Shown here: positions 34,347-42,544 of the stretch, in pieces
How positions within the stretch are numbered: position 1 is the stretch's first letter
Layout of the letters: each line of letters begins with the position of its first letter
Assembly: GCF_025398275.1 (NCBI RefSeq)
Contig: NZ_JAODOR010000009.1
Span: 62,001 to 126,000 of the forward strand
Source of the DNA: Microbacterium memoriense
GTDB lineage: Bacteria; Actinomycetota; Actinomycetes; Actinomycetales; Microbacteriaceae
Direction of reading: 5' to 3'
Length of the DNA stretch: 64,000 nt
Notes under the pieces: model-generated
Told to the model about the DNA's origin: nothing
What the model saw: the letters and a program-made list of their open reading frames with translations, nothing else
Database searches by the model: none
Program-made: the position numbers and the translations under genes

Positions 34347-35345
34347 TCACCCCAGGAGCAGCGCACGGATCGCCGATTCCGGCGAGATGGCGGTGTCGAG
34401 CAGGTCTCCCCGGCGGTACCGACTGAACACCCGCGGATCGATGTAGGACCCGCGCGCGACCGTCGGGGTGTTCCCGAGCGCTTCCGCCGCGGCCTTCACC
34501 GCCAGCACCTCGGCCCGCTTCAGATCGGTCTTGGTATCCACGAGTCCGATGCGCGCGAGGGCGTCGGCCGCCAGAATCGTCCCCCGGAGCGTCCGGAAGT
34601 CTTTCGCGGTGAATTTCCCGCCGGTCATCGAGCGGACATACACGTTGACGTCCTTCGGCGTCAGCGGCACGCGCCGCCGGCCGCGGCGGTACGCCAAGAG
34701 CGGAGACGCCGGCCGTCCCGCCGCGAGCAGTTCGATTGCGGCCGCAAGGTCAGCGTCGTCGATGTGCAGATTCTGACGCTTGCCGCTCTTCCCCGGGAAG
34801 TCGAGGCTCGTCATGGCGCCGTCGACCAGGGCATCCCGCCGGCGGAGTGTCGTGAGCCCCCGGCTCCCGTGTTTGGACAGGTACGTCTCCGATCCCACCC
34901 GCGGCGCCGCGCTGTCGAGGAGCCGGAAGGCGGCGGCCAGCACGCGCTCCTGATCGAGGTCCGGGCGACGAAGCGACGTGGTGACGCGCGCGCGTGCCCT
35001 GGGCAGGGCTTCGGCCAGCGCGAGAGCGCGGGCGTATTTGCCTTTGTCGCGGCGCGCGGACCACTGCGGGTGGTAGATGTACTGACGCCGGCCGGCGTCG
35101 TCGATCCCGGTCGCCTGGATGTGTCCGAACGCGTCGGCGCTGATCCACACGTCGGTCCAGGCGGGCGGGATCACCAGTGCTCGGGCCCGCTCCGCGTCAG
35201 CGCCGGTGACGGCCGCGCCCTCGGCGTCGAGGTAGCGGAAGCCGGATCCGGCTCGTGCGCGGCGGAACCCGGCATCCTCACCCGGACGGACGATCGTCAG
35301 GCGCGGCACGGAGAGATACGGGGGGTATGGCGAGAGGGCATACAA
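34347..35345 (-). CDS. DNA topoisomerase IB
   Basis: A 332-aa bacterial (poxvirus-like) type IB topoisomerase, which relaxes supercoils through a 3-prime phosphotyrosine. Recognisable parts are VIPPAWTDVWI and GHIQATGIDDAGRRQYIYHPQW in the N-terminal domain, the catalytic Arg/Lys region (KDFRTLRGT) and the active-site Tyr in GSYIDPRVF near residue 302. The start is uncertain: a TTG at 35345 has TACGAT 7 nt upstream (leaderless fit), while a GTG at 35309 begins nearer the conserved region but has no ribosome binding site. Confidence 0.9.
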   Translation of the reverse strand: MYALSPYPPYLSVPRLTIVRPGEDAGFRRARAGSGFRYLDAEGAAVTGADAERARALVIPPAWTDVWISADAFGHIQATGIDDAGRRQYIYHPQWSARRDKGKYARALALAEALPRARARVTTSLRRPDLDQERVLAAAFRLLDSAAPRVGSETYLSKHGSRGLTTLRRRDALVDGAMTSLDFPGKSGKRQNLHIDDADLAAAIELLAAGRPASPLLAYRRGRRRVPLTPKDVNVYVRSMTGGKFTAKDFRTLRGTILAADALARIGLVDTKTDLKRAEVLAVKAAAEALGNTPTVARGSYIDPRVFSRYRRGDLLDTAISPESAIRALLLG

Positions 35346-35352
35346 CGGCCCT

Positions 35353-35358
35353 ATCGTA
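35353..35358 (-). promoter_or_regulatory. -10 element TACGAT upstream of topoisomerase IB
   Basis: TACGAT, 7 nt, then TTG at 35345. If used, it would be a leaderless TTG start, which is rare; the GTG at 35309 would then be an internal alternative. Confidence 0.4.
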
Positions 35359-35459
35359 CTTTTACCGGCGAGGGCAAGGGGGTCCGCGCGATCTGCGAAC
35401 CCCCGCTATCGTCGGGGGGTCATCGGATCCCGGAGAACCCGGAGAAAGGGAGCACCGCC

Positions 35460-35621
35460 ATGAACATCGCTCTTATCATCATCATCGTCGTCGCTATCGT
35501 GCTGGCCATCGTCGGAGGCATGAGCAGCGCGCTCAACTGGCTCCTGTGGGTTGCGCTCATCGTCGGCGTCATCGCGCTGATCGCCTTCCTGCTGCGAGTG
35601 ATGCGCGGCGGCAAGGTCTGA
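35460..35621 (+). CDS. Small two-helix membrane protein
   Basis: A 53-aa hydrophobic protein: one helix (IALIIIIVVAIVLAIVGGM) and a second (LLWVALIVGVIALIAFLLR) ending in RGGKV. It is supported as a gene by a good ribosome binding site (GAGAAAGGGAG) and by a strong terminator hairpin 20 bp after its stop. The function is unknown; similar short hydrophobic proteins occur in many Microbacteriaceae-like genomes as hypotheticals. Confidence 0.7.
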   Translation: MNIALIIIIVVAIVLAIVGGMSSALNWLLWVALIVGVIALIAFLLRVMRGGKV

Positions 35622-35640
35622 CCTTCCCCCGCATCGCATG

Positions 35641-35672
35641 AGAAGGGTCCCGCCGTTCGGCGGGGCCCTTCT
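35641..35672 (+). terminator. Strong hairpin terminator after the small membrane protein
   Basis: A 14-bp stem, AGAAGGGTCCCGCC with GGCGGGGCCCTTCT, around a GTTC loop. It is the most canonical terminator stem in the window. Confidence 0.8.
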
Positions 35673-35751
35673 CTGCGTCTGCCGCCATTGTGGGCCGGAC
35701 GGTTCGACAGCGCGTGCCGCAAGCAGGCTGAACCAGATCAGGCGCGATGTC

Positions 35752-35804
35752 TTGACAAACTCGAGATATATCGTGTTATTGTCGCATGACGCGATATATC
35801 TCGA
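35752..35804 (+). promoter_or_regulatory. Promoter and operator of the DUF4097-padR operon
   Basis: Consensus -35 TTGACA (35752-35757) is followed by the -10 candidate TATTGT/TTATTG around 35776-35782. A 13-bp inverted repeat, TCGAGATATATCG (35761-35773) and CGATATATCTCGA (35792-35804), brackets the -10. Each arm contains the palindrome GATATATC. The AT-rich dyad is of the type bound by PadR repressors, so autoregulation by the second gene of the operon is likely. Confidence 0.75.
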
Positions 35805-35828
35805 TTCGCGCTGAGACCAAGGAGCACC

Positions 35829-36794
35829 ATGAGCCTCGAGAAGTGGATCATCCACCCCGGCGAAACCCGCGTCATCGACCTCGATGGCATCCGCACACTG
35901 AAGGTCGGCCTCGTCGGCGGCCAGGTCGACGTCGTCGCGCACGACGAGCCCGGCGTGCGCATCGAAGTGCACGGCGTCACGATCAAGGACCTCCGCATCG
36001 AAGCGACCGGAGACGTCGTGGAAATCGACCACCCGCAGCTGCGCTGGGACAACTTCCTCGAGGTGTTCCGTAATTTCGGCACCGGCGGGCCCAAGGCCGA
36101 GATCAGTGTCGCCGTCCCGCGGGAGATCGCACTGACCCTCGGTGTCGTCTCGGCGAGCGCTCTCGTGTCGGGCCTCTCCGCTGGCGCCCGGCTCAACACC
36201 GTGTCCGGCGACATCATCGTCGACACCCTCTCCGGCGACCTCAGTGTCAACGCCGTCTCCGGCGATGTCCAGGTGCGCGCGCTCAGCGGGGCGCTCTCGG
36301 CCAACTCGGTCTCGGGCGATGTCGCCGCCACCGGCACGATCCGTAAAGCATCCATCGACACCGTCTCGGGCACGATGCTCGTCGACTCGACGGGGCCCCT
36401 GAGCACCGTGAACCTCAACTCCGTCAGCGGCGGGACGACCGTGCGGCTCGACGAGGGATACCCCGCGAACTTCGTGTTGCGCAGCGTCAGCGGTCGAGTC
36501 CACGTCGACGGCGTGAAACGGTCGACCGCGACGCCGACCAACTACGTCGACTCCGTCGGCGAGCTCAGCGGCCAGTTCGCCGATGTGCGCGTGAACTCCG
36601 TCTCGGGTGAGATCACGGTGCTGCGGCGCGTGACCTCGGCGGAGCCGGTGGCAACCGCCTCAGCCGAGCAGATTTCGCCGGCGACCTCAGCCGAGCAGCA
36701 GGGCGACGCGGGCGATCAGCCGGCATCCGCCGAGACCCCGGCGACAGGTCAGGGCGACGCGGGCGATCAGCCGGCATCCGCCGAGGAGGCGTGA
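35829..36794 (+). CDS. DUF4097-like beta-helix repeat protein
   Basis: A 321-aa protein. From about residue 100 it consists of short repeats with the core N-S-V-S-G-D (SVSGDVQVRALSG, NSVSGDVAATG, DTVSGTMLV), typical of DUF4097/adhesin-like beta-helices encoded with PadR regulators or anti-sigma factors. No signal peptide is present, so it is probably cytoplasmic. The C-terminal 45 residues contain two copies of QGDAGDQPASAE encoded by an exact 36-bp repeat. It is the first gene of a two-gene operon; padR begins 1 nt after its stop. Confidence 0.8.
   Translation: MSLEKWIIHPGETRVIDLDGIRTLKVGLVGGQVDVVAHDEPGVRIEVHGVTIKDLRIEATGDVVEIDHPQLRWDNFLEVFRNFGTGGPKAEISVAVPREIALTLGVVSASALVSGLSAGARLNTVSGDIIVDTLSGDLSVNAVSGDVQVRALSGALSANSVSGDVAATGTIRKASIDTVSGTMLVDSTGPLSTVNLNSVSGGTTVRLDEGYPANFVLRSVSGRVHVDGVKRSTATPTNYVDSVGELSGQFADVRVNSVSGEITVLRRVTSAEPVATASAEQISPATSAEQQGDAGDQPASAETPATGQGDAGDQPASAEEA
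36699..36785. repeat. Exact 36-bp direct repeat in the 3-prime end of the DUF4097 gene
   Basis: 36699-36734 and 36750-36785 are identical and 51 bp apart, encoding QGDAGDQPASAE twice. Length variation here would leave the reading frame intact. Confidence 0.9.
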
Positions 36795-36795
36795 G

Positions 36796-37407
36796 ATGGC
36801 GCCCGTCTTCTCGCACGGCGACCTACGCCTCTACCTCCTGAATCTGCTCGACGAATCGCCTCGGCACGGCTACGACCTCATGCAGGCGCTCGCCGACCGC
36901 ACGGGCGGTACCTACACCCCGAGCGCCGGAACGATCTATCCGCGCCTGGCGAAGCTCGAAGAAGAAGGCCTCGTGACCAAGTCCGTCGACGGGCGCAAGA
37001 CCGTCTACGAGATCACGGATGCCGGTCGGGCCGAAGTCCGCGCGCGTGCCGGCGAGCTCGAGGGGATCGAGGCTGGACTCACCGACAGCGTGCGCCTCAT
37101 CGCCGATGAGGTACGGGGCAATGTCCGCGAGGCGATGAAGAGTCTGCGTGCAGACCTCGCGGCAGCGGCCCGCGAGGAGCGCTCGTCGGCGAAAGCCTCC
37201 CCGCCCCCGGTGGACGAATCTCGTGTGTCGTCGCGCGAGCAACTACACCGAGCCGACGCTGCCGTGTCGGAGTTCCGCGCCAACATCCGCGCGGACCTCC
37301 GCACGCATCTCGCACGCGGCGGTTCGGTGTCGGCATCCCTCGTCGACGACCTCGTCCGCGCGTTGGACGACGCGGCCCGCGAGGTCACGCGCGCGCTGCG
37401 CAGCTGA
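36796..37407 (+). CDS. PadR family transcriptional regulator
   Basis: A 203-aa winged-helix repressor. The N-terminal PadR domain (about 1-90) has LNLLDESPRHGYDLMQAL, TPSAGTIYPRLAKLEEEGLV and a beta wing GRKTVYEITDAG. The C-terminal half is helical, longer than in minimal PadR proteins, and would form the dimer arm. It lies immediately downstream of the DUF4097 gene (stop-start TGAGATG). The AT-rich inverted repeat in the operon promoter is its probable autoregulatory site. The inducer is unknown; many members of this arrangement respond to membrane or drug stress. Confidence 0.9.
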   Translation: MAPVFSHGDLRLYLLNLLDESPRHGYDLMQALADRTGGTYTPSAGTIYPRLAKLEEEGLVTKSVDGRKTVYEITDAGRAEVRARAGELEGIEAGLTDSVRLIADEVRGNVREAMKSLRADLAAAAREERSSAKASPPPVDESRVSSREQLHRADAAVSEFRANIRADLRTHLARGGSVSASLVDDLVRALDDAAREVTRALRS

Positions 37408-37415
37408 CGCGCCCC

Positions 37416-37470
37416 CTTGTCCCACTTGTGGTTGGTTTTGACCGCTGAAACCAGCCACAAGTGGGACAAG
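37416..37470. terminator. Long inverted repeat between padR and the uspA-like gene
   Basis: CTTGTCCCACTTGTGG starts a 23-bp arm (37416-37438) that pairs with 37448-37470 with one mismatch around a 9-nt loop. A third, partial copy of the arm (AAGTGGGACAC) follows at 37480-37490. It probably terminates both convergent genes; the third arm suggests it belongs to a repeat family. Confidence 0.7.
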
Positions 37471-37501
37471 ACGCGCCCTAAGTGGGACACGGGGGTGTGG
37501 G

Positions 37502-38035
37502 TCAGCCCTCGGGCCAGAGCGCCTCGTCGTCGGCGGCCGGCTCTTCGAGCGGCACGACAAGCACCGGGCGCGACTGCCGGTGCGCGAGACGCGCAGCCAC
37601 CGATCCGGTGAAGAACTCGCGGATCGATTCGCCGAAGCCCCGTCGGCGGGTGCCGACGACGATCAAGCGCGCATGCGACCGCTCGGCGAGCTGTTTGATC
37701 GCCATCGCGGGATCGCCGACAAGCTGCGACACGGTCCAGTCGACGGCGACGTCGGCGAGGACGGATGCCGCGGCATCCTTCACCGAGGTCAACTGACCCT
37801 CGCCTGAGGCGATGTCCATGTCGATCGGCGCGGAGTGCACGTAGCCGTCGGGGTCCTCATACGTGATGAAGCGCGTGACATCCACGTGCGCGATGATCAG
37901 CGGCGCGCCGAAGAGACGCGCGTAGCGCGCGGCTTCGGTCAGGACGCGCGAAGGTTGGTCGGGAATAGCCCCCACGATCACCGCCCCTTGGGGCACAGCC
38001 TCGTAATCGGGCGTGTCATGCGTGGCGTCGGTCAT
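37502..38035 (-). CDS. Universal stress protein (UspA family)
   Basis: A 177-aa single-domain Usp protein. The N-terminal strand AVIVGAIPDQPSRVLTEAARYA and the ATP-binding region VVGTRRRGFGESIREFFTGSVAARL followed by PVLVVP match the G-2X-G-9X-G-(S/T) nucleotide motif. Usp proteins bind ATP and aid survival under stress; the target is unknown. The start MTDATHDTP is preceded by a GGAGGG ribosome binding site, so it is leadered. Confidence 0.92.
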   Translation of the reverse strand: MTDATHDTPDYEAVPQGAVIVGAIPDQPSRVLTEAARYARLFGAPLIIAHVDVTRFITYEDPDGYVHSAPIDMDIASGEGQLTSVKDAAASVLADVAVDWTVSQLVGDPAMAIKQLAERSHARLIVVGTRRRGFGESIREFFTGSVAARLAHRQSRPVLVVPLEEPAADDEALWPEG

Positions 38036-38203
38036 CGTCAACCCTCCGTCAGCGGCCGGATCCGCGAGGGTCCGGGGGCACCGTGTTATCCTGAATGCTA
38101 CTCTTCCCGGCTTCGTGCCGGATCGTGAATGCATCGTGAATGCACCGGACCGTGGGCACAGGCAGTGCACACAGTCCGTGACTCAGAAATGAGGGGGTCT
38201 CGC

Positions 38204-38383
38204 ATGGGGCGTGGCCGTCAAAAGGCGAAGCACACCAAGATTGCTCGCGAACTCAAGTACGACACGTACAACGTGAACTACTCCGCGCTCGAAAAGGAAC
38301 TCGGTCACCCCGGCGACGACCAGTACGTCGACAAGTGGGCGGATCAGTACGCCGACGACGACGAGGAGCTCGAGACAGCCTGA
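38204..38383 (+). CDS. DUF3073 family small protein
   Basis: A 59-aa protein: MGRGRQKAKHTKIARELKY followed by YSALEKEL and an acidic C-terminus (DDDEELETA). This is the DUF3073 family, essentially confined to Actinobacteria, with no known function. A GAGGGGG ribosome binding site precedes the ATG. Its basic head and acidic tail suggest nucleic-acid or ribosome contact, which is speculation. Confidence 0.92.
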   Translation: MGRGRQKAKHTKIARELKYDTYNVNYSALEKELGHPGDDQYVDKWADQYADDDEELETA

Positions 38384-38395
38384 CGCCTGTCTCGC

Positions 38396-39637
38396 TCACC
38401 GCCATGCTCCATGGCGGTGCTCCCATTCGTCTTCGATCGTGCGCGCTCGCGAAGCGACGATCCCCGCGGGGACGGCAAGCAGCATGAGCGTGCCGAGCAT
38501 GAGCAACGGGATGGTCCACTGTCCCGTGGCGTCATTGATGAGCGCGAACGACAGCGGGAACGTCGCGGCGAACAAGTAGCCGAAGCTCTGCACGAAGCCG
38601 CTCAGCGCAACGGCGCCTTCATGCGTGCGCGTGCGCCGCTGGATCAGCACGAGCGCGACGGGGAACAGGCCCTGTGGGATGCCGAGGAGCACGACCCACA
38701 CCACGGTTGCCGTGGTGGGCGCCAGCAGGAGCCCTGCGACCGCTGTCAATCCGGCGATCAGCGCGCCCGCGTACAGGATGCCGACCCGCCGCCACCGCGT
38801 GATCACGATCGGCACGAGGATCGACAGGGGGATTCCCATAGCGCCGAAGAGCGCTAACAAGACTCCGGCCGTGGCGTGGGAGACGTCGGCGATATCGACG
38901 AGGATGACGGGCAGCCACGCGAAGCTCGCGTAGACACTCGTCGAGGACAACACGAACGTCGCCGCGAGCGCCCACGCCATCGGTAACCGGAAGAGCCGCC
39001 CGAGCACGCGCGGTGCGGGCTCCTCCACGACAGCCGGTGCCACTCCTTCCGCCGCAACGCGCTCGCGCTGCAGCATCGCCCACCACGGGATGACCGCGAC
39101 GACGGCGAACACCGCCCACATCCCGAGCGAGAATCGCCACCCGGCCGCGTCGGCGACCGGCACCGCGACGAGCGGCGGGACGAACGCGGCGACGGCAAGG
39201 GTCGCGGAATAGAGGCCGGTCATCAGGCCGGTCCGATCGGGGAAGTATCGCTTGATTAGCGGAGGTACGACGACATTGCCGACCCCGACCCCCGCGAACA
39301 GCACGGCCGTCCCCAGGAGGAGGAGTCCGGCATCCGGAGCGACCGCCCGGCCGACGAGCCCCAGGATGACGACCACCATCGCGGTGATCGCGAGCCGTTC
39401 GAGGCCGAATCGCCGCTCGAGAGCGGGTGTGACGATCCCGAAGAGAGCGAAGCACAGCGGTGGCGCGGTGCCGATAAGTCCGACGACCCAGGCGGGCACG
39501 GCGATGTCGGCCTGGATCTCCGCGAGGATCGGCGACAGCGAGGCGACCGCCGACCGCAGCGAGAAAGCGACGAAGACGATGCCGACGAGAGCCAGAGCCC
39601 TCCCCCGCCACAGCGGGCGGGCGTGTTCAGATGTCAC
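38396..39637 (-). CDS. MFS transporter, CynX/NimT family
   Basis: A 413-aa major facilitator with 12 transmembrane helices. The features are SLRSAVASLSPILAEI in helix 1, PALERRFGLERL in the loop 2-3 position, and NVVVPPLIKRYFPDRTGLMTGLYS, characteristic of the CynX/NimT (cyanate, 2-nitroimidazole) branch. The substrate is unknown. The GTG start is supported by TAGACT 7 nt upstream; possible upstream in-frame codons would read through a repeat region. Confidence 0.9.
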   Translation of the reverse strand: MTSEHARPLWRGRALALVGIVFVAFSLRSAVASLSPILAEIQADIAVPAWVVGLIGTAPPLCFALFGIVTPALERRFGLERLAITAMVVVILGLVGRAVAPDAGLLLLGTAVLFAGVGVGNVVVPPLIKRYFPDRTGLMTGLYSATLAVAAFVPPLVAVPVADAAGWRFSLGMWAVFAVVAVIPWWAMLQRERVAAEGVAPAVVEEPAPRVLGRLFRLPMAWALAATFVLSSTSVYASFAWLPVILVDIADVSHATAGVLLALFGAMGIPLSILVPIVITRWRRVGILYAGALIAGLTAVAGLLLAPTTATVVWVVLLGIPQGLFPVALVLIQRRTRTHEGAVALSGFVQSFGYLFAATFPLSFALINDATGQWTIPLLMLGTLMLLAVPAGIVASRARTIEDEWEHRHGAWR

Positions 39638-39644
39638 TCGCTCG

Positions 39645-39650
39645 AGTCTA
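39645..39650 (-). promoter_or_regulatory. -10 element TAGACT of the MFS gene (leaderless)
   Basis: TAGACT, 7 nt, then GTG at 39637. Confidence 0.5.
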
Positions 39651-39683
39651 TGCGCGCCGCGTGACGTGTTTCGGTGCGGGTGA

Positions 39684-39740
39684 CAGGCTCGATCGACTCT
39701 CGCTCCGCCCGGAGCGGCCGGAAGGCGCGATCCAGCCTGC
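39684..39740. repeat. Dispersed inverted-repeat element, family B, copy 2
   Basis: The arms CAGGCTCGATCGAC and GATCCAGCCTGC form a dyad; the right flank AACTGCC is shared with copy 1 at 21478-21535. It is non-coding and lies between the MFS and purF genes. Confidence 0.75.
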
Positions 39741-39809
39741 AACTGCCCCGCCGACGCGGGCCCATCGCGCAGATCGCCGCCCCGGCAACGTCGCCCCGCG
39801 GTGCGGAAA

Positions 39810-39867
39810 GCAGGCTCGATTGACGCCCACCCCGGGCAGGGGTCCGTGAAGGGCACATCCAGCCTGC
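39810..39867. repeat. Dispersed inverted-repeat element, family B, copy 3
   Basis: The arms GCAGGCTCGATTGACGCC and ATCCAGCCTGC lie 69 bp after copy 2. Together with copy 2 it fills most of the gap before purF, about 30 bp downstream of the purF stop, and may act as its terminator. Confidence 0.75.
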
Positions 39868-39899
39868 TTTCGGTACGCCCGGGCGGCGAGACCGGGCGG

Positions 39900-41363
39900 T
39901 CAGGACTCCTGCGACCCCTCGACCCAGGCCAAGTACTCCTCCGAGACCGTGCCGGTGATGTACCGGCCGTCGAAGCAGCTCATATCGAGGTCTTCGACGT
40001 CCGGTGAGCCGTCGAGGATCGCCGCTTTGAGGTCTTCGACCTCCTGGTAGACCAGGTAGTCGGCGCCGAGCTCTTCGGCGATCTCGGGGATCGTCCGGCC
40101 GTGGGCGACGAGTTCGTGCCGGGACGGCATGTTGATGCCGTACACGTGCGGGAAGCGCACCGGCGGGGCGGCCGAGGCAAATGTGACGGAAGCCGCTCCG
40201 GCATCACGCGCCATCTGGATGATCTCCTTGGAGGTCGTCCCTCGCACGATCGAGTCGTCGATGAGCAGCACGTTCTTGCCCTTGAACTCGCTCGACATCG
40301 CGTTGAGCTTCTGGCGCACGCTCTTCTTGCGCACCGCCTGGCCGGGCATGATGAACGTCCGGCCGACGTAGCGGTTCTTGTAGAAGCCCTCGCGATACTC
40401 GAGCCCGAGCTTGCGGGCCACCTGCATCGCGGCGGGCCGCGAGGAATCGGGAATCGGCATGACGACGTCGATCGACCCCTTCGGGGTGTACTTCGCGATC
40501 GTGTCGGCGAGGCGATCACCCATGCGGAGCCGCGCCTCGTACACCGAGATGCCGTTCATCTCGCTGTCCGGACGGGCCAGGTACACATACTCGAACGAGC
40601 ACGGCACGAGCTGCGGGTTCGCGACGCACTGGCGCGTGTGGAGATTGCCGGCGAGGTCGATGAAGACCGCTTCGCCGGGCTCGACGTCGCGGACGACCTC
40701 GAACCCCGCGTTCTCGAGCACGAGCGACTCGGAGGCGACGATCCACTCGTACTTTCCGTCGCCATCCTTCCGCGTGCCGAGGATCAGGGGGCGGATGCCG
40801 AAGGGATCGCGGAAGGCGAGCAGGCCGTACCCCGCGATGAGCGCGATCGACGCGTACGAGCCCTCGACGCGCTGATGCACGCGTTCGACCGCCTGAAACA
40901 CCTGAGCGGGGTCGAGCTCGGGGCCGGAAATGGCCGACTGGAGCTCGTTGGCGAGGACGTTGACGAGGAGCTCGGTGTCCGAGCTCGTGTTCAGGTGGCG
41001 CCGGTCGGTGCGAAAGAGCTCTTCCGACAATTCACGCGTATTGGTGAGGTTGCCGTTGTGCACGAGCACGATTCCGTACGGCGCGTTGACGTAGAAGGGC
41101 TGGGCCTCTTCCTCGCTGGATGCCGTGCCCTTGGTGGCGTAGCGGACGTGGCCGAGGCCGATCGTCCCGAGGAGAGCGCGCATGTCGCGGGTGCGGAACG
41201 CTTCGCGGACCTGCCCTTTGGCCTTGAACTGGTGGAAGATGCCGTTGGGCTCCGCTGTCGCGATGCCCGTGGAATCCTGCCCGCGGTGCTGCAGGAGCAG
41301 CAGAGCGTCGTAGATCTCCTGGTTGACCGGTCCCTGACCGACCATGCCGACGATTCCGCACAT
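39900..41363 (-). CDS. purF: Amidophosphoribosyltransferase
   Basis: A 487-aa enzyme of the first committed step of purine synthesis: PRPP plus glutamine to phosphoribosylamine. The N-terminal Ntn glutaminase begins MCGIVGMV with catalytic Cys2 directly after Met, so there is no propeptide. The PRPP-binding loop LIDDSIVRGTT is near residue 367. It lies 9 bp downstream of purM on the same strand and is probably co-transcribed. Confidence 0.97.
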   Translation of the reverse strand: MCGIVGMVGQGPVNQEIYDALLLLQHRGQDSTGIATAEPNGIFHQFKAKGQVREAFRTRDMRALLGTIGLGHVRYATKGTASSEEEAQPFYVNAPYGIVLVHNGNLTNTRELSEELFRTDRRHLNTSSDTELLVNVLANELQSAISGPELDPAQVFQAVERVHQRVEGSYASIALIAGYGLLAFRDPFGIRPLILGTRKDGDGKYEWIVASESLVLENAGFEVVRDVEPGEAVFIDLAGNLHTRQCVANPQLVPCSFEYVYLARPDSEMNGISVYEARLRMGDRLADTIAKYTPKGSIDVVMPIPDSSRPAAMQVARKLGLEYREGFYKNRYVGRTFIMPGQAVRKKSVRQKLNAMSSEFKGKNVLLIDDSIVRGTTSKEIIQMARDAGAASVTFASAAPPVRFPHVYGINMPSRHELVAHGRTIPEIAEELGADYLVYQEVEDLKAAILDGSPDVEDLDMSCFDGRYITGTVSEEYLAWVEGSQES

Positions 41364-41372
41364 GGGTGTAGC

Positions 41373-42485
41373 TCAGTCCGTTTCTGCGTATGCGCCGACC
41401 AGGCGGACAGCGCCGCCGTCGACGCCCTTGGCGCCCTGCTCGAAGTGCCCGTCCGGCAGCGGACCGTGACCGACGACGCCCACCTGCCAGGTGGTGATGC
41501 CCGCGGCGGTGAGGGCGGATGCCGCGGCATCCGCCTGCTCGGCCTGAACGACCGCGAGGAACCCGATGCCCAGGTTCCAGGTGCCCTCGGTCTGCTCCAG
41601 CGAGAGCGACCCGAGGTCGGCCAGCACGCGGAAGACCGGGGGCGGCGACCAGGTCGCGCGGTCGAGGTCGACCCACGTCCCGCGCGGCAGGACGCGTGCG
41701 AGGTTCGCGGCGATGCCGCCACCGGTCACGTGGCTGAGCGAGTGCACGGCGTCACCGAACTGATCGATGAGCCGCAGCAGCGGCAGGGTGTACAGGCGCG
41801 TCGGCTCGAGGAGCTCTTCGCCCCACGTGCGTGAGAAGTCCGACGCGTGATCTCCGTACGTGATGCCCGCACCGGCGACGATGTGCCGCACGAGCGAGTA
41901 GCCGTTGGAGTGCAGACCGCTGGAGGCGAGCGCCAGCACGACGTCTCCGGTCCGTACGCGTTCGGCGCCGAGGATCTTGTCGGCCTCGACGACTCCGGTG
42001 GCAGCCCCGGCGACGTCGTAGTCGTGGATGCCGAGGAGACCCGGGTGCTCGGCCGTCTCGCCACCGACGAGCGCGGTGCCCGTCGCGGTTGCGCCCTCGG
42101 CGATGCCGCGGACGATGTCGGCGATGCGCTGGGGGAACACCTTGCCGCACGCGATGTAATCGGTCATGAACAGCGGCCGCGCGCCGACCACGACGATGTC
42201 GTCGACGACCATCCCGACCAGGTCTTGCCCGATCGTGTCGTGCTTGTCGATCGCCTGGGCGATCGCGACTTTCGTCCCGACCCCGTCGGTCGACGTCGCC
42301 AGCAGCGGCTTGTCATAGGAGCGGATCGCCGACGCGTCGAAGAGGCCGGCGAAACCGCCCACTCCCCCCAGGACCTCGGGCCCATGGGTGCGTCGGACGG
42401 CCGACTTCATCAACTCGACGGCGAGATCGCCCGCCGCAGTATCGACGCCAGCTTCGGAATAGGGGTTCGCGGAGGCCTGTGCCAC
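41373..42485 (-). CDS. purM: Phosphoribosylformylglycinamidine cyclo-ligase (AIR synthetase)
   Basis: A 370-aa ATP-dependent enzyme forming aminoimidazole ribonucleotide. The N-terminal NPYSEAGVD and the ATP-binding GGVGGFAGLFD and TDGVGTKVAIA regions are diagnostic, as is SSGLHSNGYSLVR. GTG start with TAGGCT 6 nt upstream: leaderless purM-purF operon. The gene contains one of the four exact copies of the 16-bp palindrome GGATGCCGCGGCATCC (41517-41532). Confidence 0.97.
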   Translation of the reverse strand: MAQASANPYSEAGVDTAAGDLAVELMKSAVRRTHGPEVLGGVGGFAGLFDASAIRSYDKPLLATSTDGVGTKVAIAQAIDKHDTIGQDLVGMVVDDIVVVGARPLFMTDYIACGKVFPQRIADIVRGIAEGATATGTALVGGETAEHPGLLGIHDYDVAGAATGVVEADKILGAERVRTGDVVLALASSGLHSNGYSLVRHIVAGAGITYGDHASDFSRTWGEELLEPTRLYTLPLLRLIDQFGDAVHSLSHVTGGGIAANLARVLPRGTWVDLDRATWSPPPVFRVLADLGSLSLEQTEGTWNLGIGFLAVVQAEQADAAASALTAAGITTWQVGVVGHGPLPDGHFEQGAKGVDGGAVRLVGAYAETD

Positions 42486-42491
42486 ACCGCC

Positions 42492-42497
42492 AGCCTA
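42492..42497 (-). promoter_or_regulatory. -10 element TAGGCT of purM-purF (leaderless)
   Basis: TAGGCT, 6 nt, then GTG at 42485. The identical hexamer and spacing precede purD. Confidence 0.6.
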
Positions 42498-42544
42498 CCG
42501 TCCCGTCGCTGAGCGGGAGCCCGCCGCGCGACGCACCCCCGCCC

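Noticed and set aside
38088..38150. tRNA-like or small RNA region before the DUF3073 gene
   Set aside because: Short repeats of GTGAATGCA and a CCGGC..GCCGG dyad are present, but no cloverleaf or conserved RNA motif can be drawn.
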